Of a stretch of 64,000 nucleotides of DNA, positions 1 through 8,679 are shown in pieces. The notes under the pieces were generated by a model. The model was not told the origin of the DNA and made no database searches. It saw only the letters and a list, made by a program, of their open reading frames with translations. How positions within the stretch are numbered: the stretch's first letter is position 1; each line of letters starts with the position of its first letter. A program made the translations under genes and the position numbers. The DNA comes from Amycolatopsis benzoatilytica AK 16/65 (GTDB taxonomy: Bacteria; Actinomycetota; Actinomycetes; Mycobacteriales; Pseudonocardiaceae). The stretch is taken from assembly GCF_000383915.1 (NCBI RefSeq), contig NZ_KB912942.1, positions 7,892,470 through 7,956,469 on the forward strand. Reading direction: 5' to 3'.

Positions 1-311
1 GTCAGGAACCGCGACTGCGCCTCGGGGCGGGCATCGGCGACGGGGGCCGGACGCGAGGGCGGGGCCGGCGACCGCACGGCCGTCCGCCCCGCCCGGCTCG
101 GCCGCCCGTGCCGCCACCGGTGCCCGGTCCGCCGGTCGACCCCGACAGCCCGGCACGCCTCGACCGTTCCCACGCCTTCCGCCACAAGATCAAAATACCG
201 GCGGCGTTCCGCCGCCAACCTCCCCCGACCCCGCGACGCTGCAACCTCCCGGACCCCCGCCACGGCAACCCCTCAACAACTCAGGCGTTGCAACCACCAC
301 TAGAACCCAAG

Positions 312-340
312 CCAAGTCTCTCAAGGGGCCCTTCACGGAC
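312..340. repeat. Half-site of the ~55-bp inverted repeat family
   Basis: The segment carries the right arm of the repeat family seen complete at 12701-12755 (core CTCAAGGGGCCCTTCACGGA). The left arm is missing, so it cannot form the long hairpin. It may be a decayed or half copy. Confidence 0.7.
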
Positions 341-520
341 AGATCGCCAAACTGGTGCCAGGCTGCGCAGGTATCACGAAAATCACCAGGTGAGACCTGC
401 TCTGAGTAGGCTACGGGCACGAAAAGCATCGATCCGGGTTGAGGGCCAGCCTTGGTGAGGGTTGCCAGGGGGACCCGGGCAGTTCTCCTGACCCGGCGAG
501 CGGGCCGGTACCAGACGGGA

Positions 521-691
521 GCCCAGAACCGGGCGCAGGGGAAGGCTGAGCGCGGCTGCGGGTGCGCTGCGGAGCGGCGCGGCAGGTGCGGCGACGGGTA
601 CACCGCTAAGCGCTGCTGCGGGGGCAAGGCTGAGCCCAGAACCGGGCGCGGATGCAAGGTTGAGCGCGGCTGCCGGTACGCCGCAGAGCGG
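521..691. repeat. Imperfect direct repeat, two ~57-bp units 113 bp apart
   Basis: The units at 521-577 and 634-691 both begin GCCCAGAACCGGGCGC, continue with a shared TGAGCGCGGCTGC segment and end in GAGCGG. They differ at a handful of positions. The 56 bp between them contains a further degraded version (around 605-633). This looks like local tandem duplication in non-coding DNA. Confidence 0.6.
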
Positions 692-924
692 CCCCTCCTC
701 CGGGGCCGGGTCGCTCCGGTTCAACCGCAGGTGAGGTCCGCAGTTGATCTTGAGCGTGTTTTTCCAGCCCGATCCCCGTCCGGTTTCGACGGGTGAGCCT
801 CGAAGCAGCGGGCTGGCGGATCCCGTCAGTCTGATTTCGGCTCCCAGTTTTCTGCGCGGGGCGTTCCCGTGCGGACGGTTGCGGTAGACCTTGCCGCGCG
901 GCCGTTTTCCGGACGTCTGACCTA

Positions 925-945
925 GATAATGGGACAGATGTCCCA
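925..945. promoter_or_regulatory. Palindrome TGGGACA-GA-TGTCCCA next to a GATAAT box
   Basis: A perfect 7-bp inverted repeat with a 2-bp spacer (930-945) directly abuts GATAAT (925-930), a good -10 element on the plus strand. The arrangement resembles a repressor operator over a promoter start site. No gene I can support lies within 1 kb downstream on either strand, so its target is unknown. Confidence 0.35.
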
Positions 946-1226
946 ATCGAAGGGACGTGGGTCTCATTTCGCTGACTCCGGAGCCTGATCGTCGGATTGA
1001 CGGTTTGAGCCGGGGAGGGAACGGAAGGCGGCGCGGGCTATCCCGGCCGGAGGCCTGGCCGATCAGCTGGGCTGCTTCCTTGGCGACCGGTCCAGGTCGC
1101 CCGCTGGACTTGCCCGAGGCGGGTTCGGCGGATGGCCGCCCGATCGCCGAAAGATGGAGGCTAACCCCGTCGCGCGGCCGCACCCGGCCTGGCATGCGCC
1201 CATCCCCGCCTCGGTCGCTCATCCCG

Positions 1227-1988
1227 TCAGGCCCACGAGAATCGCCACCTTCGGGACTGCACCAGAGTTGCCGCGTATTCGCGGAGGTTTCCTGGTTGGG
1301 CCAAGTAGGTCGGGAGGCTGAAGGCTCGATGCTCGGCCGCCACCGTCAAGGCTCGGGCAGGGGTTCTCGGCGGGGCCGAGACGGACAACTCGATCGCGTC
1401 GAAGCCCAGCGCCACCAAGGTCGCGCCGAAGCGGTCTTCCCAGCTGCGCAGGACTGCCGACAGTTCCGCGACCTGGTCGGTGGACTTGATCATGCCGGTC
1501 CAGCCGATCAGCGCCGGGACGTCCGCTGGGCGTTCGGTTTGGACCAAGCCCAGCCGGTGCCGGGTGTGCGCGGCCAGGATCGAGCCGGTGTTTCCGGCTT
1601 CGGCCAAGGGGTCCGAGCGGCGGTGCGAGCGTTTCGCCAAGCCGGGGAAGCGAGTTCCGAACGGGCGCAGGCAGGCACCGTCGCAGCAGGAGGTGTCCCA
1701 CCAGCGCGCCAGGACTTCGCCCGGGTCCGCGGCGTCGACTCGGTGGCCGGCCGGGGCCAGCCTGCCTCGGTCGTCCAGCCAGTCTTCGCCTCGGGCGGCG
1801 AAGCGCTGATCGTGCGGGACCAGGACCGGCCACAGGCCGGAGCGTTCGAACTCCGCGACGCAGCTCAGATAACGCTGGGGCTGGGACAGCGGCTCGTCCG
1901 ACACCCAGATCCGGCCGTGCCAGCGGCCGGGCGGCAAGGTCTGGACCGGCGGTGCGCCGATGCCAGGGCGGAACGGTGCGATCGTCAT
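1227..1988 (-). CDS. DUF4253 domain protein, probably SOS-regulated
   Basis: This 253-residue protein carries a C-terminal DUF4253 region (about residues 143-253), recognised by ELSAVLRSWEDRFGA, the LGFD / SAPP / AAEH motifs and a tryptophan-rich end. DUF4253 has no assigned biochemical role that I know of. The N-terminal half (W-rich, with a CCDGAC cysteine cluster at 101-106) matches nothing I recognise. The start at 1988 is chosen because GAGGGGAAG lies just upstream; the frame stays open further upstream but runs into regulatory DNA. Two sequences matching the actinobacterial LexA box lie at 1999-2014 and 2025-2040, 11 and 37 nt before the start codon, which suggests induction by DNA damage. 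The XPB helicase gene lies upstream on the same strand, separated by 336 bp. Confidence 0.75.
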   Translation of the reverse strand: MTIAPFRPGIGAPPVQTLPPGRWHGRIWVSDEPLSQPQRYLSCVAEFERSGLWPVLVPHDQRFAARGEDWLDDRGRLAPAGHRVDAADPGEVLARWWDTSCCDGACLRPFGTRFPGLAKRSHRRSDPLAEAGNTGSILAAHTRHRLGLVQTERPADVPALIGWTGMIKSTDQVAELSAVLRSWEDRFGATLVALGFDAIELSVSAPPRTPARALTVAAEHRAFSLPTYLAQPGNLREYAATLVQSRRWRFSWA

Positions 1989-1998
1989 GAGCTTCCCC

Positions 1999-2040
1999 TC
2001 GAACTGGTGTTCGGTTCCTGCATATCGAACAGTAGTTCGA
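1999..2040 (-). promoter_or_regulatory. Two tandem LexA-type (SOS) boxes
   Basis: Positions 2025-2040 read TCGAACAGTAGTTCGA, an exact fit to the TCGAAC-N4-GTTCGA consensus of mycobacterial and other actinobacterial LexA. Positions 1999-2014 read TCGAACTGGTGTTCGG, one mismatch from it. The boxes are 26 bp apart centre to centre and lie immediately upstream of the DUF4253 gene on the minus strand, with a GATATG -10-like sequence between them. The remaining 2041-2324 DNA up to the XPB stop codon shows no gene. Confidence 0.75.
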
Positions 2041-2324
2041 ACCACCGACAATTTCCAGGCGGAGGCGGGTTCATCCGTTCGGGTGAACTCAGGGAAAGCC
2101 CAGGTCAGCGCCAGGCGAGGCGGGGGATTTGGATCATCGAGAACAGGGCCGTGCGACAGCCAGCGCGACGATCGCCGCGTGGCGGAATGCTGACGCGATC
2201 CGTCGCCGGTCGAGGTCGGCCCGCCTGGAAGCGTCCGCGAAACATCGTCGCCGACGCGCGAATGACGTCGGCGAACCACGGCTACCGCCGCGCGCTGGCC
2301 GTTTCTGGTATCTCGGTTCCTAGT

Positions 2325-3971
2325 TCAGAGGGGTCGGCGCAGGTCCTCGGCATCGACAATGTGATACGCGTACCCCTGCTCGGCGAGGAACCGCTGCCGG
2401 TGCGCCGCGTACTCGGTGTCCACGGTGTCCCGCGAGACGATCGAGTAGAAGTGCGCCTGCCGTCCGTCGCCCTTCGGCCGCAGCAGCCGGCCGAGCCGCT
2501 GCGCTTCCTCCTGTCGCGACCCGAACGTGCCGGACACCTGGATCGCCACCGACGCTTCCGGCAGGTCGATCGAGAAGTTCGCCACCTTCGACACCACCAG
2601 CGTGCGCAGCTCGCCGTTACGGAACTTGTCGAACAGCTCCTCGCGTTCCTTGTTCTTCGTCGCGCCCTGGATCACCGGGGCTTCCAGTTCCGCGCCCAGC
2701 ATCTCCAGCTGGTCCAGGTACGCGCCGATGACCAGGGTCGGCTCGCCGGCGTGCTTGTCCACAATGGACTTGATGACCGGCATCTTGGTCATCGCGGTGG
2801 CGGCCAGCTTGTATCGCTCGTCCGAGTCCGCGGTGGCGTACTGCAGCCGCTCGTTGTCGGTGAGCGTGACCCGCACTTCGGTGCATTCCGCGGGCGCGAT
2901 CCAGCCCTGCGCCTCGATGTCGCGCCACGGCACGTCGTACCGCTTGGGACCGATCAGCGAGAACACGTCGCCCTCGCGGCCGTCCTCGCGCACGAGCGTG
3001 GCCGTGAGGCCGAGCCGGCGCCGGGACTGCAGGTCCGCCGTCATCCGGAACACCGGCGCGGGCAGCAGGTGCACCTCGTCGTAGACGACCAGGCCCCAGT
3101 CGCGCGAATCGAACAGCTCCAGGTGCCGGTACTCGCCCTTGGTCTTGCGCGTGACCACCTGGTAGGTCGCGATGGTGACCGGCCGGATCTCCTTCTTTTC
3201 GCCGGAGTACTCGCCGATCTCGTCCTCGGTGAGCGACGTGCGCGCGACCAGTTCGCGCTTCCACTGCCGCCCGGCCACGGTGTTGGTGACCAGGATCAGC
3301 GTGGTCGCGCTGGCGTGCGCCATCGCGGCCGCGCCGACCAGTGTCTTGCCCGCGCCGCAGGGCAGCACGACGACACCGGACCCGCCCGCCCAGAACGCCT
3401 CGGCGGCCTTGCGCTGGTAGTCGCGCAGGTTCCAGCCTTCTTCCGCCAGATCGATCGGGTGCGCCTCGCCGTCGACGTACCCGGCAAGGTCCTCGGCCGG
3501 CCAGCCGACTTTCAGCAGCGCCTGCTTCAGCCGGCCGCGTTCGGACGGGTGCACGATCACCGTGTCGTCGTCGATCCGCGCGCCCAGCATCGGGCTGATC
3601 TTCTTGTTGCGCGAGACCTCTTCCAGCACCGCGCGGTCGATCGTGGTCATGACCAGCCCGTGCGCCGGGTCGTTGGCGATCTGCAGCCGCCCGAACCGGC
3701 CCATGACGTCGACCACGTCGATCAGCAGCGGCTGCGGCACCGGGAACCGCGAGTACGTGGTGAGCGCGTCCACCACCTGCTCGGCGTCGTGCCCGGCGGC
3801 GCGCGCGTTCCACAGCGCCAGGGGCGTGATCCGGTAGGTGTGCACGTGCTCGGGCGCGCGTTCGAGCTCGGCGAACGGCGCGATCGCGATCCGCGCGTCG
3901 TCCGCACGCGGGTTGTCGACCTCGAGCAGCACGGTTTTGTCGGACTGGACGATCAAGGGGCCATCAGTCAC
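2325..3971 (-). CDS. xpb: DNA repair helicase XPB (SF2 helicase)
   Basis: A 548-residue superfamily 2 DNA helicase of the XPB/ERCC3 type, which unwinds DNA 3'-5' in repair. Visible motifs are the Walker A PCGAGKT (204-210), the DEVH box (298-301), GLTAT (321-325) followed by the XPB-typical RED (328-330), and motif VI QRLGRLLRPK near residue 490. The N-terminal ~180 residues form the XPB-specific region. The GTG at 3971 gives the usual family N-terminus; AAAGGAG lies very close to it, so spacing is tight. In M. tuberculosis the homologue (Rv0861c) is next to Rv0862c; here the Rv0862c-like gene lies about 20 kb away at 23838-26078. It diverges from the LppU-like gene across 78 bp. Confidence 0.95.
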   Translation of the reverse strand: MTDGPLIVQSDKTVLLEVDNPRADDARIAIAPFAELERAPEHVHTYRITPLALWNARAAGHDAEQVVDALTTYSRFPVPQPLLIDVVDVMGRFGRLQIANDPAHGLVMTTIDRAVLEEVSRNKKISPMLGARIDDDTVIVHPSERGRLKQALLKVGWPAEDLAGYVDGEAHPIDLAEEGWNLRDYQRKAAEAFWAGGSGVVVLPCGAGKTLVGAAAMAHASATTLILVTNTVAGRQWKRELVARTSLTEDEIGEYSGEKKEIRPVTIATYQVVTRKTKGEYRHLELFDSRDWGLVVYDEVHLLPAPVFRMTADLQSRRRLGLTATLVREDGREGDVFSLIGPKRYDVPWRDIEAQGWIAPAECTEVRVTLTDNERLQYATADSDERYKLAATAMTKMPVIKSIVDKHAGEPTLVIGAYLDQLEMLGAELEAPVIQGATKNKEREELFDKFRNGELRTLVVSKVANFSIDLPEASVAIQVSGTFGSRQEEAQRLGRLLRPKGDGRQAHFYSIVSRDTVDTEYAAHRQRFLAEQGYAYHIVDAEDLRRPL

Positions 3972-4049
3972 CTCTCCTTTATACGTTCCCTGCCGGACCG
4001 GCTCCGAGGGATGCCAAGATGGCGAGACGAACCCCGCGAAGGGACTGCA

Positions 4050-4670
4050 GTGACCACACCTCCGTTCGACGTGCCGCCGGCCGCGGACCCGTTCCAGCCG
4101 CCGAGGTACGCCGCTGCGGCACCCAACGGCGCGAAACGCGTCTCGGGCTTGCAGAAGGGGCTCTTCGCCGGGTTGATCGCGGTGGCGCTCGGGCTCGGCA
4201 CGCTGGGCGCGTTCGGAGTGGCCGCGATCGCGCGCGCGTCCGGGCCGCCGGCCGTGGGCAGCTGCCTCAACCTCGAGGCGATGAGTGCGAACACACAGAG
4301 CTACTCCGGCGTGAACTGCACTGACCGGGCCGCCACCTATCGCGTCGATGCGATCACCAAGGGCCGTGGTTCCTGCCACGGCCAGGACTACGTGCGGTTC
4401 GAGCTGTACCTGTCCGCCCGCGGCGGCAGTTCCCCGACGAACACGCTTTGCCTGGCGCTCAACGTCGCGTCCGGCGAATGCGTGCGCGATGTCTCGGACG
4501 AGACGACGGTCGCGAAGGTCGCCTGCACCGACCCGAAGGCCGAAGCCCGCGCGGCGGTGCACGTCGGGCAGCGGTCGTCGTCCGCCTGCGGCGAGAAGGA
4601 CCTGCCGCTGGTTTACGTCGGACCGCCGGTGCGCACGATCTGCCTGCAGCCGACCGGCGAGAGCATCTAG
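4050..4670 (+). CDS. LppU/SCO3897-like membrane-anchored protein
   Basis: The 206-residue product has a Pro/Ala-rich cytoplasmic start, one membrane segment (about residues 37-62) and an extracytoplasmic part with two similar Cys-containing repeats, each of the form G-x-C-(L/V)-x(10-15)-V-x-C. This layout resembles the actinobacterial LppU/SCO3897 family, whose function is unknown. The start GTG at 4050 is preceded by GAAGGGA. It diverges from XPB and converges on the substrate-binding protein gene, with an inverted repeat 8 bp after its stop. The family assignment rests on the cysteine pattern and is moderate. Confidence 0.75.
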   Translation: MTTPPFDVPPAADPFQPPRYAAAAPNGAKRVSGLQKGLFAGLIAVALGLGTLGAFGVAAIARASGPPAVGSCLNLEAMSANTQSYSGVNCTDRAATYRVDAITKGRGSCHGQDYVRFELYLSARGGSSPTNTLCLALNVASGECVRDVSDETTVAKVACTDPKAEARAAVHVGQRSSSACGEKDLPLVYVGPPVRTICLQPTGESI

Positions 4671-4677
4671 AACGAAC

Positions 4678-4732
4678 GTCCGTGAAGGGCCCCTTGAGGG
4701 ACTTGGATTCCCTCAGGGGGCCCTTCACGGAC
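4678..4732. repeat. 55-bp inverted repeat, convergent intergenic copy
   Basis: Two 24-nt arms separated by 7 nt, with one imperfection in the right arm (CAGGGGG instead of CAAGGGG). It lies 8 bp after the LppU-like gene and 24 bp after the end of the convergent binding-protein gene, so it could terminate both. Confidence 0.9.
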
Positions 4733-4756
4733 GCGGGCCTGGCCGCCGAGGGTGGG

Positions 4757-5725
4757 TCAGGGCTGATCCGCCCCGGGAAGCATCGCCTGCACGTCCAGCC
4801 GGTTGGCCAGCTGCCCCGAGCTGTGCATCAGATCCGCGACCCGCTGCAGCCGGGTCGCGGACAGCGTCGTCGGATAGCTGCCCAGCGAGATCAACGCCGC
4901 CGTCGTCTGGTCGATATCGGAAAACGTCGGCAGCGCGTCCCGTACCACCGCCGGATCGGCCGCGGTCAGCTGCGCCTGCGACAGCACGCCGCGGAAGGCG
5001 GCGAGCGTACGAGGGTTCGCGGCGGCGAACTGCCCGGTCGCGGCATATCCGGAAGCCGGGAAATCGAGTGTGGCTCCGCTGGACCCGTCGGCGAGGATCT
5101 GCGCGCCCAGTTCCTTTTCCGCCCGGGTGAGGTAGGGCTCCACCATCAGCGCCGCGTCCGCGTCGCCGGATTGCAGCGCGGCCGGCATCTGCCCGAACGG
5201 ACGGGTCACGAACTGGATCTTCGACTGGTCGACGCCCGCGGTGCCGAGCACCGAGCGCGCGGTGAGCGTGCCGATGTCGTCGGGGGAATCGACCGCGATG
5301 GTCGGGGACTTCTTCGCGGTCGGTTCGCCGTAGTCGGAACCGGGCAGGGTGACCAGCGCGATAGTGGTGCGGCCGAAGGTGTACGCCTCGCCTTGCAGCT
5401 GCAGCGAGGTACCGGACGCGGCGGCGCGGAACAGCGAGACGTCGCTGCCGAAGGTCACGTCCAGCTGGCCGGCCTTCAGTTTGTCGAGGCCGCTGTCCGT
5501 GCCCAGCTCGACGAGCCGCACGTCCAGTCCGGCTTGCCGGAACTTGCCCGCGGCGACCGCGATGCGCAAGGGAGCGGTATCGATCGGGCTCGATACGCCG
5601 ACACGCAGGGTCCCCCGTTCGGGTGGCGCTGGTTGCGCAGCGTCACCAGAGCCGAACCAGGAACAGCCGGTGATCGCGAACAGGGCCGTCGTCACCAGCG
5701 CAAACGCCCGCCTGGTCGTCTTCAT
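4757..5725 (-). CDS. NMT1/THI5-like substrate-binding lipoprotein
   Basis: A 322-residue periplasmic-type binding protein of the NMT1/THI5 (SsuA/TauA-like) family, which captures nitrate, sulfonates, pyrimidines or similar small ligands for ABC importers. Residues 1-21 are a lipoprotein signal ending in the lipobox ITGC; after it come RVGVSSPIDTAPLRIAVAAG and a GQLDVTFG motif typical of the family. It is similar over its full length to the binding protein at 15315-16340 (ID-APF/APL-AV--G-F at the N-terminus, R-QRV-DL and -DV--M at the C-terminus), so they are paralogues. No permease or ATPase is adjacent. It is divergent from a NIT-domain sensor kinase, as is its paralogue. Start chosen by GGGGGAC upstream. 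Ligand unknown. Confidence 0.85.
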   Translation of the reverse strand: MKTTRRAFALVTTALFAITGCSWFGSGDAAQPAPPERGTLRVGVSSPIDTAPLRIAVAAGKFRQAGLDVRLVELGTDSGLDKLKAGQLDVTFGSDVSLFRAAASGTSLQLQGEAYTFGRTTIALVTLPGSDYGEPTAKKSPTIAVDSPDDIGTLTARSVLGTAGVDQSKIQFVTRPFGQMPAALQSGDADAALMVEPYLTRAEKELGAQILADGSSGATLDFPASGYAATGQFAAANPRTLAAFRGVLSQAQLTAADPAVVRDALPTFSDIDQTTAALISLGSYPTTLSATRLQRVADLMHSSGQLANRLDVQAMLPGADQP

Positions 5726-5763
5726 CTGCCGTCCCCCGCCCGGAGAATCTGTGCCTCGTGCTG

Positions 5764-5791
5764 GATCGTATGGGCCGCTGCCCATACGATC
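5764..5791. promoter_or_regulatory. Perfect 12-bp palindrome in a divergent promoter region
   Basis: GATCGTATGGGC (5764-5775) pairs with GCCCATACGATC (5780-5791) across a 4-nt loop. It lies 39 bp upstream of the binding-protein start and is not followed by a T-run in either direction, so it reads as an operator and not as a terminator. Confidence 0.55.
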
Positions 5792-5837
5792 GCCCGCAGG
5801 GCTGCGCCTGAAGACAGGATGGCTTCCCGATCCCGGC

Positions 5838-5869
5838 CGCCGGAAACTACTCTTGAGTAGGTTTCCGGC
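5838..5869. promoter_or_regulatory. Near-perfect palindrome upstream of the NIT kinase
   Basis: GGAAACTACTC (5842-5852) is followed after TT by GAGTAGGTTTCC (5855-5866), an inverted repeat broken by one inserted G, with further GCC/GGC pairing outside. It lies about 57-88 bp before the kinase start at 5926. It is a candidate operator for the kinase gene. Confidence 0.5.
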
Positions 5870-5925
5870 CGGAACCCCGATGACGTCCGCGGGCAGAGGT
5901 CCCCGCGGTGGAAAAGGAAGCACTG

Positions 5926-8679
5926 GTGGCCCGTCGCGACGACCGTCCCCGTTCGGGTGACGCGACGGATGCCTCGCGCCCGGTCGGCGGCCGCTGGCGG
6001 CTGCGCAACTGGCGGTTGCGCACGAAACTCTTCGTCGTTCTGCTGATTCCCGCGCTCGCCGTGGTCGTCCTGGTCGGCCTCCGGGTGAACAGCGACCTGC
6101 GCGACGCTCGCCAGCTCGCCGAGTTCGCCGCCCGCTGCCGCGTCGACACCACGGTCGCCGAGGTGGTGCACCAGCTGCAGCGCGAGCGCGACGTCACGGT
6201 GCGGTTCGTCGCCGGCGACCGCAAGGGCGCCACCGACGTGCTCGTCGGCCAGCGTAACCGGGTGGACCTGGCGATCGGCGCGTTCGAACGATCGCTCGCG
6301 GACAGCAAGCCCCGGCTCGACCAGTCCGCGGCGAGCCATCTGCAGCAAAGTGACGACCGGCTGCGAGTGCTGGGCGGTCTCCGGTATTCGGCCGAACACT
6401 CGGCGTATCCGGCCGATGCGGTACTCCGCTCCTACAGCGAGCTGATCTCCGGGCTCCTCGACATCAGCGACACCGCGGCCGCGGATGTCACCGAGCCCGA
6501 TCTCGCGCGGCTGCGGCTGGCCGGGAACGCGCTCGCGCGGATCAAGGACCAAATGTCGGTCAAGCGCGCAGTCATGTCCGAGGCGCTGGCGCAGGGCACG
6601 CTGAACCGGGACCGGACGCGCGCGCTGCTCGGCGCGGAGGCCGAGCTGGACTCCGCGCGCAACGACTACCGCACCTTCGCGACTGCGGACGAGCAGCGCA
6701 TGTACGCGGACACGGTGATCGGCCTCGTGGTCGACATCGGCAACGACATGGTCGAGTCGGCGCTCACCCGTACGGAGAACAATCAGGGTCTGTCCGGTCT
6801 GGATCAGAACCAATGGGACACCGCGTCCACCTACACCGTCAATCTCGCTCATCAGGTGCAGCAGGCACTGCTCGTCAAGCTTCAGGAGAAGACGGACGCC
6901 CTCGCGGCCCAAGCCCGCGCGTCGACGATCTGGGACGGCGGCATCGTCATCGGCGTGCTGCTGGTCGCTGGCGTGCTGTCGGTGGTGATCGCGCGCTCGC
7001 TGCTGCGTCCGCTGCGCATTCTGCGCCGCACCGCGCTGGAAGTAGCCGACCACCAGCTGCCGGAGGCGGTGCAGCGGCTGCTCACCGAACCGGACCCGAC
7101 ACCGGAGAACATGCGGCGCCGGGCGGCGATCGCGCCGGTGCCGGTCTTCACCCGGGAAGAAGTCGGGCAGGTCGCGCGCGCGTTCGACGCGGTGCACGGC
7201 GAGGCGGTGCGGCTTGCCGCCGAACAGGCGATGCTGCGCGAAAACGTGAACGCGATGTTCGTCAACCTGTCGCAGCGCAGCCAGGACCTGGTGGAGCGGC
7301 AGTTGTCCGTGCTGGACCGGATGGAGGCGGGCGAGCAGGACCCGGACACCCTCGGCGGCCTGTTCGAGCTCGACCACCTGGCCACCCGGATGCGGCGCAA
7401 CAGCGAGAATCTGCTCGTGCTGTCCGGCACCGACCTGGTGCGCGAGGACACCGGGCCGGTGGTGGCCGACGAGATCATCGGGGCCGCGCTGTCCGAGGTC
7501 GAGGACTACCAGCGGATCGAGGTGGGCCCGGCACCCGCGCTGGCGGTGCGCGGCGACGTGGTGAACGACCTCGTGCACGTGGTGTCCGAGCTGCTGGAGA
7601 ACGCGACTCGCTACTCGGGCGCGCAGTCGCCGGTCACGGTGGAGAGCGCGCGGACGCCGGAAGGGGCCTGGCGGGTCGAGATCACCGACCGCGGGGCGGG
7701 GATGCCGCAGGCGGAGATCGATCGCACCAATGCCCGGCTGGCGCATCCGCCGGAGGTCGACGTCGAGGTGTCCCGCCGGATGGGCCTTTTCGTGGTCGCG
7801 ACGCTGGCCGAACGGCACGCCATCCAGGTGTCGCTGCGCCTGGCCGAAGGCCGTGGGCTGACCGCGACCGTCGTGGTGCCGTCCGGGCTGATCACCGAGG
7901 CCCCGCCGCTGCCGCAGCCGCCCGCGCCGGTCGAGCCGGAACCCGCGCCGCCGCAGGACCTGTTGCCACCGCTCGCTCCGCTCGCCCCGCTGGAGGAGCC
8001 CGCCGGACCCGGGGAACCGGACGAGCTGGTCGCGCCGACGCTCGATGCCGGTCCGCTCCGCCGCGCGCCGGTGGTCGAGGACGCGCCGGCGTGGCCGGCC
8101 GAATCGGTGCGCTCGCATCTCGAGATCGACGCGCCGACCGACCGGATGCCCGCCTACCGCGACGTGCTCTCGCGGTGGTTCGACCATTCGGCGCCGGCGG
8201 AGGACCCGGCGGCGCCGGAGCCGCGGACGGTGGCGCCGATGCCGGAGGTGCCCGCGTTCGAGCCGCAGCCGGCCGCGGAAGACGAACCGCTCGCCGACGG
8301 AGCCGCCCGGTGGCAGCAGACGGTGCGCGTGCCGCCGGTCCGCGCCGAACCGGAGCCGGTGGACTGCCAGCCCGCCGAGCAGCTGGCCGAGCCGGTATTC
8401 CCGACCGCCGACCCGGACGAGCTGGCTCCGGAGTGGCCGACGCCCGAGCAGCTGGAACAAGAGGACGGCGCCGAGCCCACCTGGCCGTTCCTGCGGGTCG
8501 CCGACGTGGCGGACGGCCCCGCCGCGGCACCCCAGCGGCGGCCGATACTCTCGCTTTCCCCCGATGCGGTGCGCGCCCGGATGACGAGCCTGCAAGGCGG
8601 CTTCCGGCGCGGCAGGCACGCCCAGGGGGACAGCACCACCCCACCACCCCGTCATCGGATCGAAACGGATGAGGCATGA
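5926..8679 (+). CDS. NIT-domain sensor histidine kinase (CvnA-like), solitary
   Basis: A 917-residue membrane kinase. Residues about 35-54 are TM1, then an all-helical nitrate/nitrite-sensing (NIT) type extracellular domain to about 335, TM2 (338-358), HAMP (to about 430), a dimerisation region with [12 protein letters not shown] (H484) and an HATPase domain (N-box ELLENATRYS, G-box DRGAGMP). From about residue 655 the tail is Pro/Glu-rich and probably disordered. CvnA-type kinases normally act with roadblock, DUF742 and GTPase partners; none follows here, and the next gene is cutC, overlapping by ATGA. The GTG at 5926 is preferred to one at 5908 because AAGGAAG lies 5 nt before it. It is divergent from a binding-protein gene, as is the second NIT kinase. 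Confidence 0.88.
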   Translation: MARRDDRPRSGDATDASRPVGGRWRLRNWRLRTKLFVVLLIPALAVVVLVGLRVNSDLRDARQLAEFAARCRVDTTVAEVVHQLQRERDVTVRFVAGDRKGATDVLVGQRNRVDLAIGAFERSLADSKPRLDQSAASHLQQSDDRLRVLGGLRYSAEHSAYPADAVLRSYSELISGLLDISDTAAADVTEPDLARLRLAGNALARIKDQMSVKRAVMSEALAQGTLNRDRTRALLGAEAELDSARNDYRTFATADEQRMYADTVIGLVVDIGNDMVESALTRTENNQGLSGLDQNQWDTASTYTVNLAHQVQQALLVKLQEKTDALAAQARASTIWDGGIVIGVLLVAGVLSVVIARSLLRPLRILRRTALEVADHQLPEAVQRLLTEPDPTPENMRRRAAIAPVPVFTREEVGQVARAFDAVHGEAVRLAAEQAMLRENVNAMFVNLSQRSQDLVERQLSVLDRMEAGEQDPDTLGGLFELDHLATRMRRNSENLLVLSGTDLVREDTGPVVADEIIGAALSEVEDYQRIEVGPAPALAVRGDVVNDLVHVVSELLENATRYSGAQSPVTVESARTPEGAWRVEITDRGAGMPQAEIDRTNARLAHPPEVDVEVSRRMGLFVVATLAERHAIQVSLRLAEGRGLTATVVVPSGLITEAPPLPQPPAPVEPEPAPPQDLLPPLAPLAPLEEPAGPGEPDELVAPTLDAGPLRRAPVVEDAPAWPAESVRSHLEIDAPTDRMPAYRDVLSRWFDHSAPAEDPAAPEPRTVAPMPEVPAFEPQPAAEDEPLADGAARWQQTVRVPPVRAEPEPVDCQPAEQLAEPVFPTADPDELAPEWPTPEQLEQEDGAEPTWPFLRVADVADGPAAAPQRRPILSLSPDAVRARMTSLQGGFRRGRHAQGDSTTPPPRHRIETDEA

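Larger units (their letters stand above)
1..1226. other. Region without a convincing gene
   Basis: I find no gene I can support here. Several frames stay open on both strands, but their translations are low-complexity Arg/Pro/Gly/Ala and show no recognisable domain. One forward frame is open from the left edge to position 458 and could be the 3' end of a gene starting outside the window; however it runs through the repeat half-site at 312-340, and that repeat family otherwise lies outside genes. The region holds an imperfect direct repeat (521-691) and a palindrome with a -10-like box (925-945). The DUF4253 gene begins to be encoded, on the minus strand, from its stop at 1227. Confidence 0.5.

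Noticed and set aside
383..1222. 279-codon minus-strand frame just after DUF4253
   Set aside because: It spans the direct repeats and the 925-945 palindrome. The product is Arg/Pro/Ala/Gly low complexity with no ribosome binding site.
957..4049. Very long forward open frame running into the LppU-like gene
   Set aside because: It overlaps the DUF4253 and XPB genes on the opposite strand, and its translation is a low-complexity Arg/Gly/Asp-rich shadow. Only the part from GTG 4050 is a plausible protein.
5722..8655. 977-codon minus-strand frame opposite the first NIT kinase
   Set aside because: It mirrors the GC-rich codon usage of the kinase gene; the product is His/Arg-rich without any domain or start signal.
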